From the NCBI RefSeq assembly GCF_017591425.1, contig NW_024466599.1:21676001-21740000 (forward strand): a DNA stretch of 64,000 nt, written 5' to 3'. A program made the translations under genes and the position numbers. Shown one piece after another: positions 12,601-24,479 of this stretch; position 1 is the stretch's first letter; each line of letters opens with the position of its first letter. This DNA comes from Ochotona curzoniae. Its lineage: Eukaryota > Chordata > Mammalia > Lagomorpha > Ochotonidae. The notes under the pieces are model-generated. The model saw nothing but the letters and a program-made list of their open reading frames with translations. It was not told the DNA's origin and did no database searches.

Positions 12601-15600
12601 GCCAGGTGCTGTCTAAAATGCTGTGCACAATAAACAGAACTGTCATTTCCTGAAAAAAGGGGGAGTTTTACAATTTGAATAATGGCTATTTTAAGTTTTC
12701 TGTCATCCATACTTCTGATTTATTTCCGAAAACATTTGCAATCAAATTCATAGAAAAGACTAACAAATATTCCCTGCTTCAAGATTGGTTGGCTGGATTC
12801 AACCTTCCAGGACTTCCAAGGAGGGGAAAAATTCAAAACAAACAAACAAACACACAAATGGAGATAAATAAGCATTCGTGAGATTGAATAAGTTAAGACA
12901 TTAATTAGTTTCTATAACTTTTATTTAAAATGTTGTTGGTCTTATGTTTACTTATTTCATCTTCCTGGATCAGGAAAAGCTATGATTTCTAGCGCCTATA
13001 ATGCTTCCGTGAAAATGCAAAAGTATTAACATTTCCATATTATTTAATCCCTCTAAAATTCACAAAATTGGATGAGAACTTTTGATTTTTCACGGCAATG
13101 TGAAGATTTGCATGAATTTAGTCTGACCCCCAAAACCCCCTCTTAAGACCACACATCTGGAAACATTAACATAGTTAAAAATTACACAGAGAATATACAA
13201 CTTCAAGTGTCAATAAGGCTGTAACTTTTTAGGAGGCCCTAAAACAGTATAAGCTTGGCCACGACATTTAAAAAATATCTCTGTTAGCCTTGGCGTTTTG
13301 ACTTTGAGAGTTTTCCAAATCTGAGATTATTACATGGTAAAGCAACCTCTGTAACTGCGTGTAACAGTCAGCCAACAAATTTAAAATATACCTGCTTTTA
13401 AAACACAAATATATTCATTGTTTTGAAGATGCAAACTTGACTTGCTACATCCTTGGTGGTTTAGTTATATCTTTTCCTTTGGACCTTTGTGCCTAATTGT
13501 CTGTCAGAATTCTACAGAAATACAATTTCCAGCAAGATCATGCTGGCCTAGCACTTTGGGTGTATGACTCATACCTACGGAACAGAAAAAGGCTAAATTT
13601 AACAATGAACTTCAGGTAAGGGTGTCCAAGGACCATTCATTCTAAAATCTCTTTGTTGTCCAAGCATGGCTATAAGTGGTTTTGACACTGACTCCTCGCC
13701 ATCATAGATTTTCTTTCCAATATAGGACAGAATCAAAAACTGGGTCAAATCCAACCTGGCAACAGGGGACAAATATAAGCTAACTAAAGGGTGACTGATA
13801 AAAAAAAAAAGATCTTGATCACAAGGAGACAGTCAAAATCAAGATGGCATCATTGACGTCAACCTTGAACAAAATTAGATTAAGCTGAGAGGTTATGAAG
13901 GAAGGGGTCTTAGGCAGCAACAGTTACAAAAGACTGCTAAAACTATGAGCTCTAGAGACGGTCCGCATTTCAAACGGCAGACACTAACTAGTCAGGATAC
14001 TCGGTAGTTTCACCTGTAATGCTAGAATCCACACAGGGCAGCCAGAGCAAAGTGCTGAGGAAGCTTGTTGACCTCTTTATAGCTGAAAGGCAAGGACTGG
14101 GACTGGGAAGAGTGACTCAAAACTGGAGGAAAGAAGTGATTAATGGCATATGTTTCAAAAAAAGTGGACATTGTCACTGAAGACTGGCTGATGTGCCTGA
14201 AAATAGCCACCATTAAGTATTGGAGGAAGTAGACGAGTTCTCTTTTGGGCAGTCAACCCCCAGGCACACAGCTCATGGCGTGCTGTCACCTCTGGGCAGA
14301 GAACTGATCTATAAGAGCAGCTGTCCCAGCTGTCCCAGGTGTAGCTGTAGACGACCCCACAGCCACCCACACAGTGACTCGTGACCCCTTAAAAACAGAC
14401 CCCTGCATATGCGTCTCCCTATTCTTCAAGACTTACACACCCTCATCCATGCCGTGTCTGATCCCACACTAAGTCTATACCCGTGGCTTTGTCCCTCATT
14501 CGTGACTGGAAGTCCTTCACAGCAGAAACGAACAACCTTTCTAGTTTTCATTAAAAGTGTAGGGATGCTTTATTGTTGCTGTAGAATGTTGATGCAACTG
14601 CAAGATAAAGCTGTACAAAACCTAACTGGGTCACACTCTACCCTGATGCAGAAAATCTCTTCAGTTAAGACAAGGAAATTTTTAAAAGCAGAGTGTATGA
14701 AGCCCCCTCTTTCCTCTAATCCTGAAACACCCGACTTCACTCCCTTAATGATGGGTGGTAGGTACAGTGGGCAGCATCCTTAACTCCTATAGAGGGGAGG
14801 AGTAACAAGGAATAGGAAGATGGAGAATGAGTCCCTAACCGGTGACTTAAATGCAGATCGACAGAGCAGGCAGCCCCAGTCTCCTTGTCTCTCTCCCTCC
14901 CTTAGCTTCAAGTATTTCTGTTCTGCTTTTAGTGGTCTAAAAAGTAACCCACTGGACTAAGGCAGTGGTGCAGCTGATCCTAAGAACATAAAACATCCTG
15001 AGGGTCTCACCCCAGGGTAATTCCAAGGCTAGGGCACAAGCCTGCAGCTCCCAGACTGACCGAAGCCCACTTGGCCAAAGCAAAATCCCCCGAAGAACAT
15101 GCTAGTACCGACCTAATCAAAGTAAACCCACACTGGCAACAGTGCTTGCAAAATGGCCACTGCATAGATGTGTGTTATGTCACTGTTTTCCTGCCAGGTT
15201 ATGCTGCTGATGGACATAAGTAACTCTTCGACAATCTGCTTTACCTTTCTTTGTATAAAGTAAAAACACATTCAGAATTTTAAACATAGATTTGAATCTG
15301 AGTTTGCTGGCCAAGAAAATACAAAGTCCAGATATAAAGGTACAGGATTCACAGAGTCTGAATTTTCTTTCACTAAATTTTTTTGCTTCCTGCTTTTGAG
15401 ATTTTTAGATTATTTCAAAATGTAAATGAAGGGACTCAGTAGATAGGAAAAATATATAAAAGGTTAAAAACATTGTGTCACTTTGTGTTAGAAATGAAAA
15501 ACTAGGACAAACAATGAGGCTAAGAAATTTAAGAATGTTATAGAAGGTTTATGGAAATTACACACTGTGCGAGATTAGGCTGGCTAAGATTAGGAGGAAA

Positions 15601-16020
15601 TCAGAGATCATAGGTTTGGAATCTCAACTTTCTTGAGTAGTTTCTATTTCTTCTCCTGCCCAAAGTGATTCTCTTAATCTCTCTCCTCTTTGCCCTAACT
15701 TTCAGATCTCCCCTTTTAAGCAAATTAATTCAGATTATCTCCTCTCGAATACATCTAATCTACTTCCAAGTGATAATACTGCAAGGATATTAACCCTTTC
15801 AGCACCAAATTCCTCCAGATGAAACCACCTACAGTCCCCTGGATAGCACAGCTGGCATTTCTGGAACAGACCACCTGCTCTTTCCTGGGGCTCCACTATT
15901 TGTTGGACCCCTGACGGCAGGACCCTGGGACATCCCAGATATCTGACGGATCAAAACTCAACACAACACCCTTGTTCAGCATGAAGCAGTTATAAAAGAT
16001 AAAACCTTCATTTTTTGTTC
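12601..16020. other. Repeat-poor unclassified DNA
   Basis: About 3.4 kb without a recognised transposon. There is a short AAAC-type simple repeat near 12,835-12,850 and an A-run near 13,800. The largest frame (124 codons, plus, 14,409-14,783) resembles no known family. Confidence 0.45.
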
Positions 16021-16024
16021 TATT

Positions 16025-16490
16025 CCACATGGATTAGAGGCATTGACCCTTCACATCCATGTGTTCCACGTCTGAGGATTTAATCAACCATAGATTGAGA
16101 ATGTTTGGAGAAAAAATGATTCTAGAAAATTCCATGAAGTCAAAACCTGCATTTGCCATATGTGGAGCACAACACCTAGTTGAGGAGACATCAGTGATGG
16201 GCAGAAGTACTCACAGGCTCTCAGGTTCCCCAGCCCTTGTCAGAGCCTGGTTCATGTGTGCTTTAATGGTGTGCTGGGCCTATAATAGCTGCATCTGTAC
16301 CAAACATGCACAGTTTTTTTCCCCTATCATTATTCCCTAGACAATAGAGTGTAGCAACTATTTACATAGCATTTAGATTATGTTGTGCTGTAAATAACAC
16401 AGAGGTGATTTACTGTGCCCAAGAGGAAGTGTGTAGCTTATACACAGATACTACACCACTCCATGCATGAGACTAGAGGCTCGTGTGAGT
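16025..16490. mobile_element. Tigger-type DNA transposon fossil (non-autonomous)
   Basis: Contains in order 'gaggatttaatcaacca', 'attctagaaaattcca', 'atttgccat', 'catctgtaccaaacatg', 'tcattattccctagacaata', 'caactatttacatagcattt', 'gaggtgattta' and 'agatactacacca'. This is the order seen in the abundant mammalian Tigger-derived element with an 'ACTATTTACATAGCATTT' core. No transposase frame survives. Exact family name not asserted. Confidence 0.72.
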
Positions 16491-16494
16491 ACAA

Positions 16495-17897
16495 GTCCCC
16501 CTCCCAGCTGGGGCTCCTTCTCCCTGCTGATCCCATGGGAAATTTAGGGCAGCCCTCTCTGCCCTTTCTGTTATTTGTCCCGGTCATGGGATGCTGAAAA
16601 AGTGTACTGAGGATGGGGAGTCACGTCCTGGATTTCCAGGTTTGTCACTTCTCTGCCTGAAAGTACTAAGAAATGCCTTGGCTGACATTCATTTAAATAG
16701 CAGCCTGGTGGGAAGATTTGCAACTTGAGACAAATGTTGTAATAGTTAGAAGCCCGCACCCCCTCCCAAACAAACACATACACACACATTCTCTCTCTTC
16801 CCCAGCCCACCACCACCTGGTACCCTCTGAGGTCTACCACTGGCAGGCTTCTTTACCAAGCAGGTGGTCAGCACCCCCAAAAACATGCACTGGGAGATTA
16901 ATTTACAACCAGCCTTTGCAAAACACCGTGAGAATTTCAAGTGCAAAAAGAGGAAAGGAGGCAAGTAACTCAAACTAATATATTCTCAACTATGTTATAT
17001 ACAAAAGCATAGAAAATTCTAGAAGAAAAATGCCTGTAATTTCTTCTATGGGAAGATTGTTGTTGACTTTTTAAATGCTTTTAAAACTCCTTCTTTACAT
17101 ATTTCTGTAGTTCTAATTGTTTTTCCCCCTAATGTGCAGGGAATGAGGTAAGAAAAGGAGAAATGTGGTCCCAGAAGAAGCTACAGGTACACCCTCACCT
17201 CCCACTGGGTTATCCCACGGCTGTTGGGGCCTGCAGGGGCCTGGGAAGCTGAGTATACATCTCCCTCAACCAGCTGACAACATCTGTGTGCAGAGCTGGA
17301 AACCAAGCAGATACTTGGGCTAACCACGGTGCACAATTCAGCTGCCAGTGGTTTTCTTTGTTGGGGCGAGGCAGGGGAGTGGAAGAGGGGGAGAAGCACT
17401 GTCACTGGAGGGCTGTCCACCACGCGGAGTGGATTTCTCAGCCCTTGCAGGCTAATTTTTCCATCAAGGACAGCATTGGTTGTTCTGCATAAGTGGCTCC
17501 CCTGGTGAGATAAAGAGAGGAGATTGTGGCTCAGGCAGCAGGGTGGGGGCTGAAGGTCTGAGAAGGCAGCGTGTGTTTATCTTCGGGATTAGAAGCTGTA
17601 AACAACACAGAGACCCAGGGTAGTGCAGAAGCAGTTTTCACAGAGCCTAGGAAGGTCCATCCGTGTCCATAACTTCTCTCCCCAGCTTGGAAGGCCTCAG
17701 CTTTTTGGTTCTGCTATTCCCACCTGGGGACTATTACAGGACAGACATTACCACACCAGTGCTTTCAATGGCTTTTCACATGTTTACTTGTGTTCAGAGT
17801 CTTTTAGTGGAGAGCAAGGACCATGGAGAATGAGCACTGAAATGATGAGTTTTGATAAAGGAGGAGAGCAACTTCAGGGTATGGAGCTCACCTTGTC
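16495..17897. other. Unclassified DNA
   Basis: No repeat recognised except a short (CA)-type stretch near 16,772-16,790. A 127-codon plus frame begins at 17,623 and runs into the tandem duplication. No family resemblance. Confidence 0.4.
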
Positions 17898-18124
17898 TGC
17901 CTCCTTCATGTTACAGGGGAAGTTGGAACCCATTGCTGAAGAGTTAGTACTTGACCTGCCTGAACCCAGTGGTCCAAGATTTTGTCACACCTACTGGCAA
18001 GGGTGACAGGTTACTCCTTCACGTTACAGGGGAAGAGTTGGAATCTATTACTGAAGAGTTAGTACTTTACCTACCTGAACCCAGAGGTCAAAGATTCTGT
18101 CACACCTGCTGGCAAGCGTGGCAG
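17898..18124. repeat. 113-115 bp tandem duplication, two diverged copies
   Basis: 'ctccttcatgttacagg' at 17,901 recurs as 'ctccttcacgttacagg' at 18,014. 'gaagagttagtact', 'cctgaacccag' and 'tctgtcacacct'-type segments recur in the same order, ending at 'ggcaagggtgacag' and 'ggcaagcgtggcag'. A 2-base indel separates the copies (period 113 at the start, 115 at the end). Confidence 0.92.
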
Positions 18125-19450
18125 CTTCAAACGCATCCCACCTCCTTCTTAAACACTGGAGACTCAACTCCCAGCACCTCAGAGGAGGCCTTTGTTGAAG
18201 ATAAGGCTTTGGCAGAGGTTACAATGAGATCACTGCAATAGGTCCTTATCTGACATGATGGGTGTCATATGGGACATTCTGTTTAGTTACTGAGGCAGGA
18301 ACACGCAAAGGAGAGAGAATGCCATGTGAAGACTGAAGTTAGCACAGCTACAGCTTCTTCCCAGAGATGTCTGGAACAGGCCCTTCCTCAGCCTCTTCAG
18401 CAGGAGCAGCTGCTGTTGTTCAGTGCCTTGTTCTGAGCTACTTGGCCACAGCAACCCTAGACAGTCAACACAGATGGCTGGTTAGGCAAAGGGGTTGCCA
18501 TGCTGACTCTCTTGAGGATGCGCAACTAGGTATGCCAATAATTTTTGCAACCCTGCACCTTGCTATCTTTACGAACTGACATGAGAGAACTCACAGAAAC
18601 ACTGCATCACTTGGAGCACATTGTAATCTCAGCAGCCAGCCAACACCCTAAAAATCAGCCACTGTGGTTGGTATAAACCATGGGCAGAAGATATCTTTCA
18701 GGAGGCTTCCCTGGTCCAGGGCAGGAGGATGCTACAGATGGGGAGAGGAGAACCCAGGTGAGAGTCTTGGTATAGAGTCAGAATGGACTTTTTCTCTATC
18801 CCTCCTTGGTTTTCAAAGATAAACATCATTCAGAGACCTGAATAAACTCATTGGTGCCATGAAAAAGCCAACAAGATGGACGATAATGGATATTAGGAAG
18901 AGAGACAGGAGAGAGGCTTAAGGCAGGCATATGATGGGCAAATGCAAATCCCTTCTTAAACCAAGCTGTTTATTAAATACCTTCTGCTCAGTATTTGAGT
19001 TTTTTCTATAAGCAAGAAAAGAGGTTCAGGGACACTTTACTAGATGGAGTCTGGCTAGGCCCAGTTATGGAGGTCACATTTGTTTTCTATTTGTTTGGAT
19101 TGTGCCTTATATTTTGTACTCCACAAAACTCCAACTCCCATTGAATTTGCCTTTTCCCTCCAAATACTTTTGTCTCTAGGAAAGTGACCTGAAATTCTCG
19201 CCTGCAGATGCATTGCTAAGTGGAGCTAGCAAATGGCCACATCAGCACATCAGCCCCAGTGATTGGCAACAATGTGGAACTGTAGGTGTTTGTCTCCAGG
19301 GAAGAGGCGAGCTGGTGAAGCAGAGCAGGATCTCAGCTGACCCAGCCCCGCTGAAGGACCACAGCACAGAAGATGGATGGTGAACTGCATGAATAGATTA
19401 ATCATTTGCAAATATGCTCTCCTGTCCTTTTAAACCTTCATGCAAATTAT
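18125..19450. other. Unclassified DNA
   Basis: No repeat or gene recognised. A 70-codon frame at 18,367-18,579 has no recognisable family. Confidence 0.4.
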
Positions 19451-19479
19451 AAGATCAATAACTCTTTCAATACTGTTTT

Positions 19480-19750
19480 TGCTACGACTCATAGGTTTTC
19501 GTATTTTTATTTTCATTTCTTCAAAATAGTTTCTTTCCTCTCATTAAATTCTTCACTGACTCACACATCATACAGTAACATCATTTTCTCCAAGAAGATT
19601 TTTTGTTTTCTTTTTCATTTCTTCATCGACACATTGGTTATTCAGTGGCATGTTATTTAACTTCATGGTGTTGTAATGATTACTAACTATTCCTGTTGAT
19701 TTTGTTTTATAGCCTTTCATTTAAGGAGACATATAGTAACTGTGTAATAG
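19480..19750 (-). repeat. L1 fragment, antisense
   Basis: 'tttcttcatcgacacattgg' then 'ttattcagtggcatgttatt' and 'ttaacttcatggtg' match the reverse complement of the L1 stretch that reads 'cattgacccattggtcattc' in antisense. Diverged and truncated. Confidence 0.78.
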
Positions 19751-19759
19751 ACTATAATA

Positions 19760-20110
19760 TCTAGATGTGAAGATGTAATACAGTATGCAACTCTACTTCC
19801 AAATTAAAGATAGACTCCCAATGAAACTGTTGGATATATCTTGACAATAGGATGCTGGACTGTGAGCCAATGTCTGTACCCACAATGTCAGGATACACTT
19901 CAATTGCAGAATGATGGACTTATGACTGCTTATGAAAAACTATACCAAAAATTATATTGTAATAATCTTGGGGAAATCCGTTAGGAGAAGGGAATCTGGA
20001 GAGGAGGTAATAGAAATCCTAGATCCTATGGAATTGTATTATAAAATTAAAAAGAAGAAAAAATAAAATTGATATAATGAAAACAAAACAAAAATCTTCA
20101 CTGGAAACTC
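19760..20110 (+). repeat. Possible LINE 3' end
   Basis: AT-rich sequence ending in 'ggaattgtattataaaatt' followed by a purine/A-rich run to about 20,090. This looks like a LINE 3' UTR with a decayed poly(A). No consensus in memory matches it firmly. Confidence 0.35.
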
Positions 20111-20114
20111 AAAT

Positions 20115-20197
20115 AAATAAATAAGCTGCTGTTTTAAAACTGGGCAAAAAAACTTAAATTGACTTTTAAGAAAGTATGCAAATGGAAAATAAATGCG

Positions 20198-20241
<44 letters not shown>

Positions 20242-20300
20242 ATTTAGTAGAGAAACCCAAGTCAAAACCATGAGGACCTCACTCCATACCATTACAGACA
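20115..20300 (+). repeat. L1 ORF2 fragment containing a (GC)n(AC)n tract
   Basis: 'aactgggcaaaaaa' and 'tatgcaaatgg' before the microsatellite, and 'aacccaagtcaaaaccatga' with 'cctcactccatacc' after it, follow the order of the L1 segment that encodes the ORF2 C-terminal half. Confidence 0.6.
20193..20239. repeat. (GC)n(AC)n microsatellite
   Basis: An alternating purine-pyrimidine run: about six GC units passing into about 17 AC units without interruption. This composition favours left-handed Z-DNA. Confidence 0.95.
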
Positions 20301-20780
20301 AACCCTACAATTAGAGCGGTCCATTTGTGATGCAATGTACTTGAATGTATAACAATGATTTCAAAACAGCTGCTGTCTTCAAAGCAGCTCTTTGTATGTT
20401 TTTATGAATTTGGGTGTCCATAAAAGATTCTCCCTCACTTCTCTCCTTCTGTGGACATGGGTCATAAAGCACCTCAGTGGAAACCGAAGGCAACTGTGAA
20501 TGAAACTTAGAAGCATGTGGATTTCAGAATGCAGTGGTTCATGCAAACCCTGTTTTACTGGAAGTCAAGACCCTCCCTCAGCTTCCCCTGCACAGGACTT
20601 GTTGTCCTCTAAGATATATCATCAAAAAACAGAAGAAGCAATACCAGAGAGACCTCACACAACATGCTGGAGGCAATCCCACCTAGCTATGAAGCAAAAT
20701 AAAGATAATTACCATCCTGGCAACACAAGAAAGCCCCAGGAAGAGCAGGTGTACAAAACAGAAAAAAAGAAAGGAAACTG
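20301..20780. other. Unclassified DNA, possibly LINE 5' flank
   Basis: 20,301-20,560 shows nothing recognisable. From about 20,600 it could be a LINE upstream region preceding the ORF2 start below, but I cannot support a name. Confidence 0.35.
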
Positions 20781-20784
20781 ATCA

Positions 20785-21336
20785 ATACAGGAAACCACCT
20801 GATCTCCAAGATGAGAAATGATATGGGATATTTAAAGCAAGTGTTGAGATTCAACAAAATGGCAGGACTAAGCCTTTTCTGACTTCTAATAACCTTAAAT
20901 GTAAATGGACAAAATTCTCCAATTAAGAGATCCAGCTAGTTGAATGGAGGTGTGTATAACAGAGCCAGTGATCGGCTGATCTGCTGACCTGGCTACCAGG
21001 AACTCACACTCCAAGACAGACACACACAGACTGAAAGTTGAAAAGATGGAACAATTTGAAAGGGTGGAAAATATCAGTAAGGAGTTGTATTTTTATCAAA
21101 CACAATAGGCATTAAAATCAAAGCTACAAATAGAGAAAAGACAGCTATGGTAGTAAAGTGATCAAATGACCTATCCCATGAAATGTAACAGTGATAACTA
21201 TTTACACACCTAACACCAAAACAACCAAATGGAAAACCTGACAGATCCATTTACACAATATTTTGCCTAGCAGTTACAGAATACACATTCTTTTCATCAG
21301 TACACAGAATATATTTAGAGCTAAACCATGCACAAG
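20785..21336 (+). repeat. L1 ORF2 endonuclease region, 5' part
   Basis: 'caaaatggcaggactaagcc', 'aataaccttaaatgtaaatg' and 'acaaaattctccaattaaga' are the L1 segment at the start of ORF2. 'acacacctaacaccaaaac' and 'cagaatacacattcttttca' follow in order. It has stops throughout. The foldback MITE at 21,337 interrupts it. Confidence 0.78.
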
Positions 21337-21531
21337 AGTACTTTAAAAAATTTGTGGAAAAAGCAATTAAAAGTTAGGTTTATTTTGGTATGATTTTAAA
21401 ACTCATGCATATAATGGGTCTTCAAAAAGCTCATATATGTGTTATAAAAAAGCTATACATAGATTTCAAAAATTTTGCAGCAAAATAAATCTATTCTCTA
21501 ATTACATTTTCTGTGGACTTTTTAAAGTACT
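21337..21531. mobile_element. Foldback MITE with long terminal inverted repeats
   Basis: The left end starts 'agtactttaaaaaatttgtg'. The reverse complement of the right end starts 'agtactttaaaaagtccaca'. Similarity continues about 75 bases inward on both arms, including 'tttattttggt' against 'tttattttgct' and 'ctcatgcata' against 'tctatgtata'. The loop is about 40 bases. It splits an L1, whose sequence resumes at 'ttctgatcataaaggaata'. No transposase is encoded. TA dinucleotides at both ends would fit a Tc1/mariner-type MITE (inference). Confidence 0.8.
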
Positions 21532-21539
21532 GTTGCATT

Positions 21540-21720
21540 AAACCTACTGTTTTCTGATCATAAAGGAATAAGGCTAGAAATTAACAAAGAAACTTCAGAA
21601 ATTTTACTCATACATTGGGACTGAACAACCTGCTTCTAAATAAACAAATGTATTATTGAAGAAAACAAAAGAAATATTTTTAAATTCTTTGAGGAAAAAA
21701 ACAAAAAGACAGTTCTGGGC
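21540..21720 (+). repeat. L1 ORF2 continuation after the MITE
   Basis: 'ctgatcataaaggaataag', 'ctagaaattaacaaagaaac' and 'attgggactgaacaacctgc' are the L1 segment that follows the endonuclease domain, colinear with 20,785-21,336. Confidence 0.72.
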
Positions 21721-21896
21721 TCCACTCTGGCGTCTCCTTCCTTCTTCTACAAAAAGCAAATTACAATGTCATATTTTACCAAGTTATAAAACAATACAAT
21801 CACAAAGAGGAAACACACCATTCTTAGGAAACCAGTTATCTAAAAGAGTCTAGACTTCCTGTAGAACATAAAGAGCCAGACTCTTTTTGTTGTTGC

Positions 21897-22312
21897 TGTT
21901 GTTAAGATTGATTCATTTAAAACGCAAAGTGTAAGCAAGACAGAAGGAGAGGGAAAGAGGAAAATAAGGAGAGGGAGGGAGTGAGGAAGAAAGGGAAGGG
22001 GAAAGTAAGAGGAGGAGAGAGAGGGAGAGAGAGGGAGGGAGGGAGACGGAGAGAGGGAGAGAGAGAGAGAGAGAGAGAAAATGCATTTTTCATCTTCTAC
22101 TCCAGTCTCTGACTACAACCGTGACACTGGGCCAGACTGAAGCCATCAACCAGAAACTCCATCCAGGTGTGATCCAAGTGCTTGGTCCTTCACCTGCTAC
22201 TTTCCTATGTACCTTCGCAGGGAGCTGGATCACAAGTGGAGCAGCAGGGACTCAAACTGAGTATCAGATGCAGGCAGTTCAAGCCACAATGGCAGGCCAC
22301 AAACAGCATGCA
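21897..22312 (-). repeat. Old C-type SINE with large GA expansion
   Basis: Reverse-complement order: 'ttaagattgattcattt' tail, purine-rich segment, 'ccatccaggtgtgatccaag', 'gggagctggatcacaagtgg', and a head end. The purine-rich part has grown to about 145 bases (21,935-22,080) of GA/GGA repeats. Confidence 0.82.
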
Positions 22313-22647
22313 TGTTAAAGCAAGGGCATCCTATTCCTGACCAATATTTATGTGCTTGGTAGGGATGCATTTGGTTGGTTATGCCACATTCCCAATTTAA
22401 ATAAATGCGTTTCCCAAGTCAAGTTACCAGACTGACTGCAGCAGACCCTTCAACTCTTTGATCCGGATCCTTCAGACAGTGACAGGCATAATTTTAACTG
22501 TGATTTTTCTCCAAACTGTTTCTCACATAATAAAACCAGGTATGGAATATGGGATAGAGGGGATTTCTCAGTTTCAAAATTTTGTGGGAAAAAAATGAAG
22601 ATTCTAGGAAAATTAACATCAAATGTTTCTCGTTAGAAAAGAGTCCA
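22313..22647. other. Unclassified DNA
   Basis: About 335 bases between two SINEs with no recognised content. Confidence 0.4.
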
Positions 22648-22969
22648 GGGTTCAGCATGGTGGCCTAGCAGCTAAAGTCCTCACCTTGAATGCACCAGGA
22701 TTCCATATGGTGCCAGTTCTAATCCTAGCAGCCCTGCTTCCCATCCAGCTCCCTGCTTGTGGCCTGGGAAAGCAGTGGAGCATGGCCCAAAGCCTTGGGA
22801 CCCTGCACCTGCATGGAAGACCCGGAAGAGCTCCTGGCTTCAGATTGGTGCAGCACCTGCCATTGTGGTCACTTGGGGAGTGAGTCAGCGGATGGAAGAT
22901 CTTTCTCTCTGTCTCTCCTCCTCTTTGTATATCTGAGTTTGCAATAAAAACAAATAAATTGTGAAAAAA
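22648..22969 (+). repeat. C-type SINE, intermediate age, with TSD
   Basis: Full length: head 'gggttcagcatggtggccta', 'gcttcccatccagctccctg', 'ggcctgggaaagcagtgg', 'ggaccctgcacctgc', 'cacttggggagtgag', and an A-rich tail. Flanked by an imperfect target-site duplication, 'aaaagagtcca' (22,637-22,647) and 'aaaagagccca' (22,970-22,980). Confidence 0.92.
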
Positions 22970-24100
22970 AAAAGAGCCCAGTCTAAACTAGACGTCTCGA
23001 ATACCTGTGATCTATTTGTGAAAGAAACATTCTATTTAGAAAGATTTTGCAAACTTTGCTAGACTGAATTTGGATGCAGCTTAGCAAGTGGACTCTTAGG
23101 TGTGACAGAGCTGTCGTGTTCAGACTTTTCCAAACGGCAATGTTCCATTACTGAGACTTCTCATGAAACAAGTTTTAACCAAGTTGAGTCCCAGAGGAAA
23201 GAACACATAATTAATCCTAAGACCCAGCACTGGGCTTCCGCACAGGTACACTTTGCTCCAGGTTCCAACACTGCCATTGGTGATGATGCCAAGTGGGTAG
23301 CAGAGGTTCAGGTCTTGAGAAGTTGGGTTTGGAGAACACTTACAGAAGGGCAACTACAATTCAGGGCCACAGAATTCACTCTGCATGGTGCCCTTCTCTG
23401 CTTCTATTCTGTGTCTTTCCGTGTGCATATCTGACTGGTCCCAAGGTTAGAATGTGTTTAGGGAATGATGTGTGCATAAAGAGCAGTTCAGGAAGGCTGG
23501 TGAGAGGAGGTGAAACACGGCGGGGGCGGGGACCAGCTTTTCAGAAAATGCAGCCCCTCTCCCCCAAATCCACCACCCCTACTCCAGCAGATGACTAAGA
23601 GCAAGTGGCTTTTGTGAATGGCACAGATCTTGAATCCAGCATGGACTGAAGGGGGAGTAAATGATGAAACATGCCCTGGGGGTAATAGCGTGAAGCCATC
23701 CAAGCTAATTTAATTTAGACCAAAGTATGGTAACTGCACACACAGTTTGATAACAATTAGGCAAATGTACATATAGTTTAATAACAATTAGGCGAAGATT
23801 AAAAAGAAAAAAAAAACACTTAGAGCTCACAAAACCAAATCAACAATATTTTTCTTAGACATCAAGGTTGTAAGTTTCCTCTTTTTTAAAGTTTTCCTTC
23901 ATATTTCTCATAATTGAAAATAAATATTTGGTTTTTAATCAAAGAAGTAAGAGATATAGATGCTGGGCAGATACTCTGAATTTTAGAAAATCTAAAATCA
24001 TTGAAATCCAGATATTAATTTCTAGATTCTTAACAATGATCATTTGATATTTCTATAAATGAGAGATGATTCTATGGAAGTATAAATTTTAAAAGGCACT
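22970..24100. other. Unclassified DNA with a 31-bp direct repeat
   Basis: No gene recognised. A short direct repeat, 'agttt(g/a)ataacaattaggc', occurs at 23,744 and 23,775 (period 31). Confidence 0.4.
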
Positions 24101-24104
24101 TTCA

Positions 24105-24475
24105 TCGACTGGCCTAATTCAGCTATAACCTACATATAATAGCTGATTTATATACTGGAATATTATGTAGCAATCCACAAGCATAGTAATATTCAATAAT
24201 AGCAAGAAATATACATGGGATACAATGCAGAGTTTAAAAAAATCAACATTATACAAACACTATGATCTAAGTCATTCTTTTTGAAAAATGGAATAAGTTC
24301 AGGTAAAAGTATAAATGAGTATTGCAAGAAAGAAGATAGTACAGAATATATTAACATAGAAACACTGTCTACCTCCTCTGAATGGTGGTGGCATGAGAGG
24401 ATTATTTTCTTCTACAGACTGTTCTATACTTTCCAAATTATCCACAAAGCATGTATATCAGCCTAAAGTTAATGA
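24105..24475 (+). repeat. Old L1 3' end (L1ME-like)
   Basis: 'atactggaatattatgtagc', then a 'gcaagaaagaagatagtaca' region, 'tctgaatggtggtggcatga' and 'gactgttctatactttccaa' follow the order of old L1ME 3' UTRs. Confidence 0.68.
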
Positions 24476-24479
24476 AAAG

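Noticed and set aside
17898..18124. Possible CRISPR-like or satellite array
   Set aside because: Only two adjacent copies exist, there are no spacers, and the host is a mammal.
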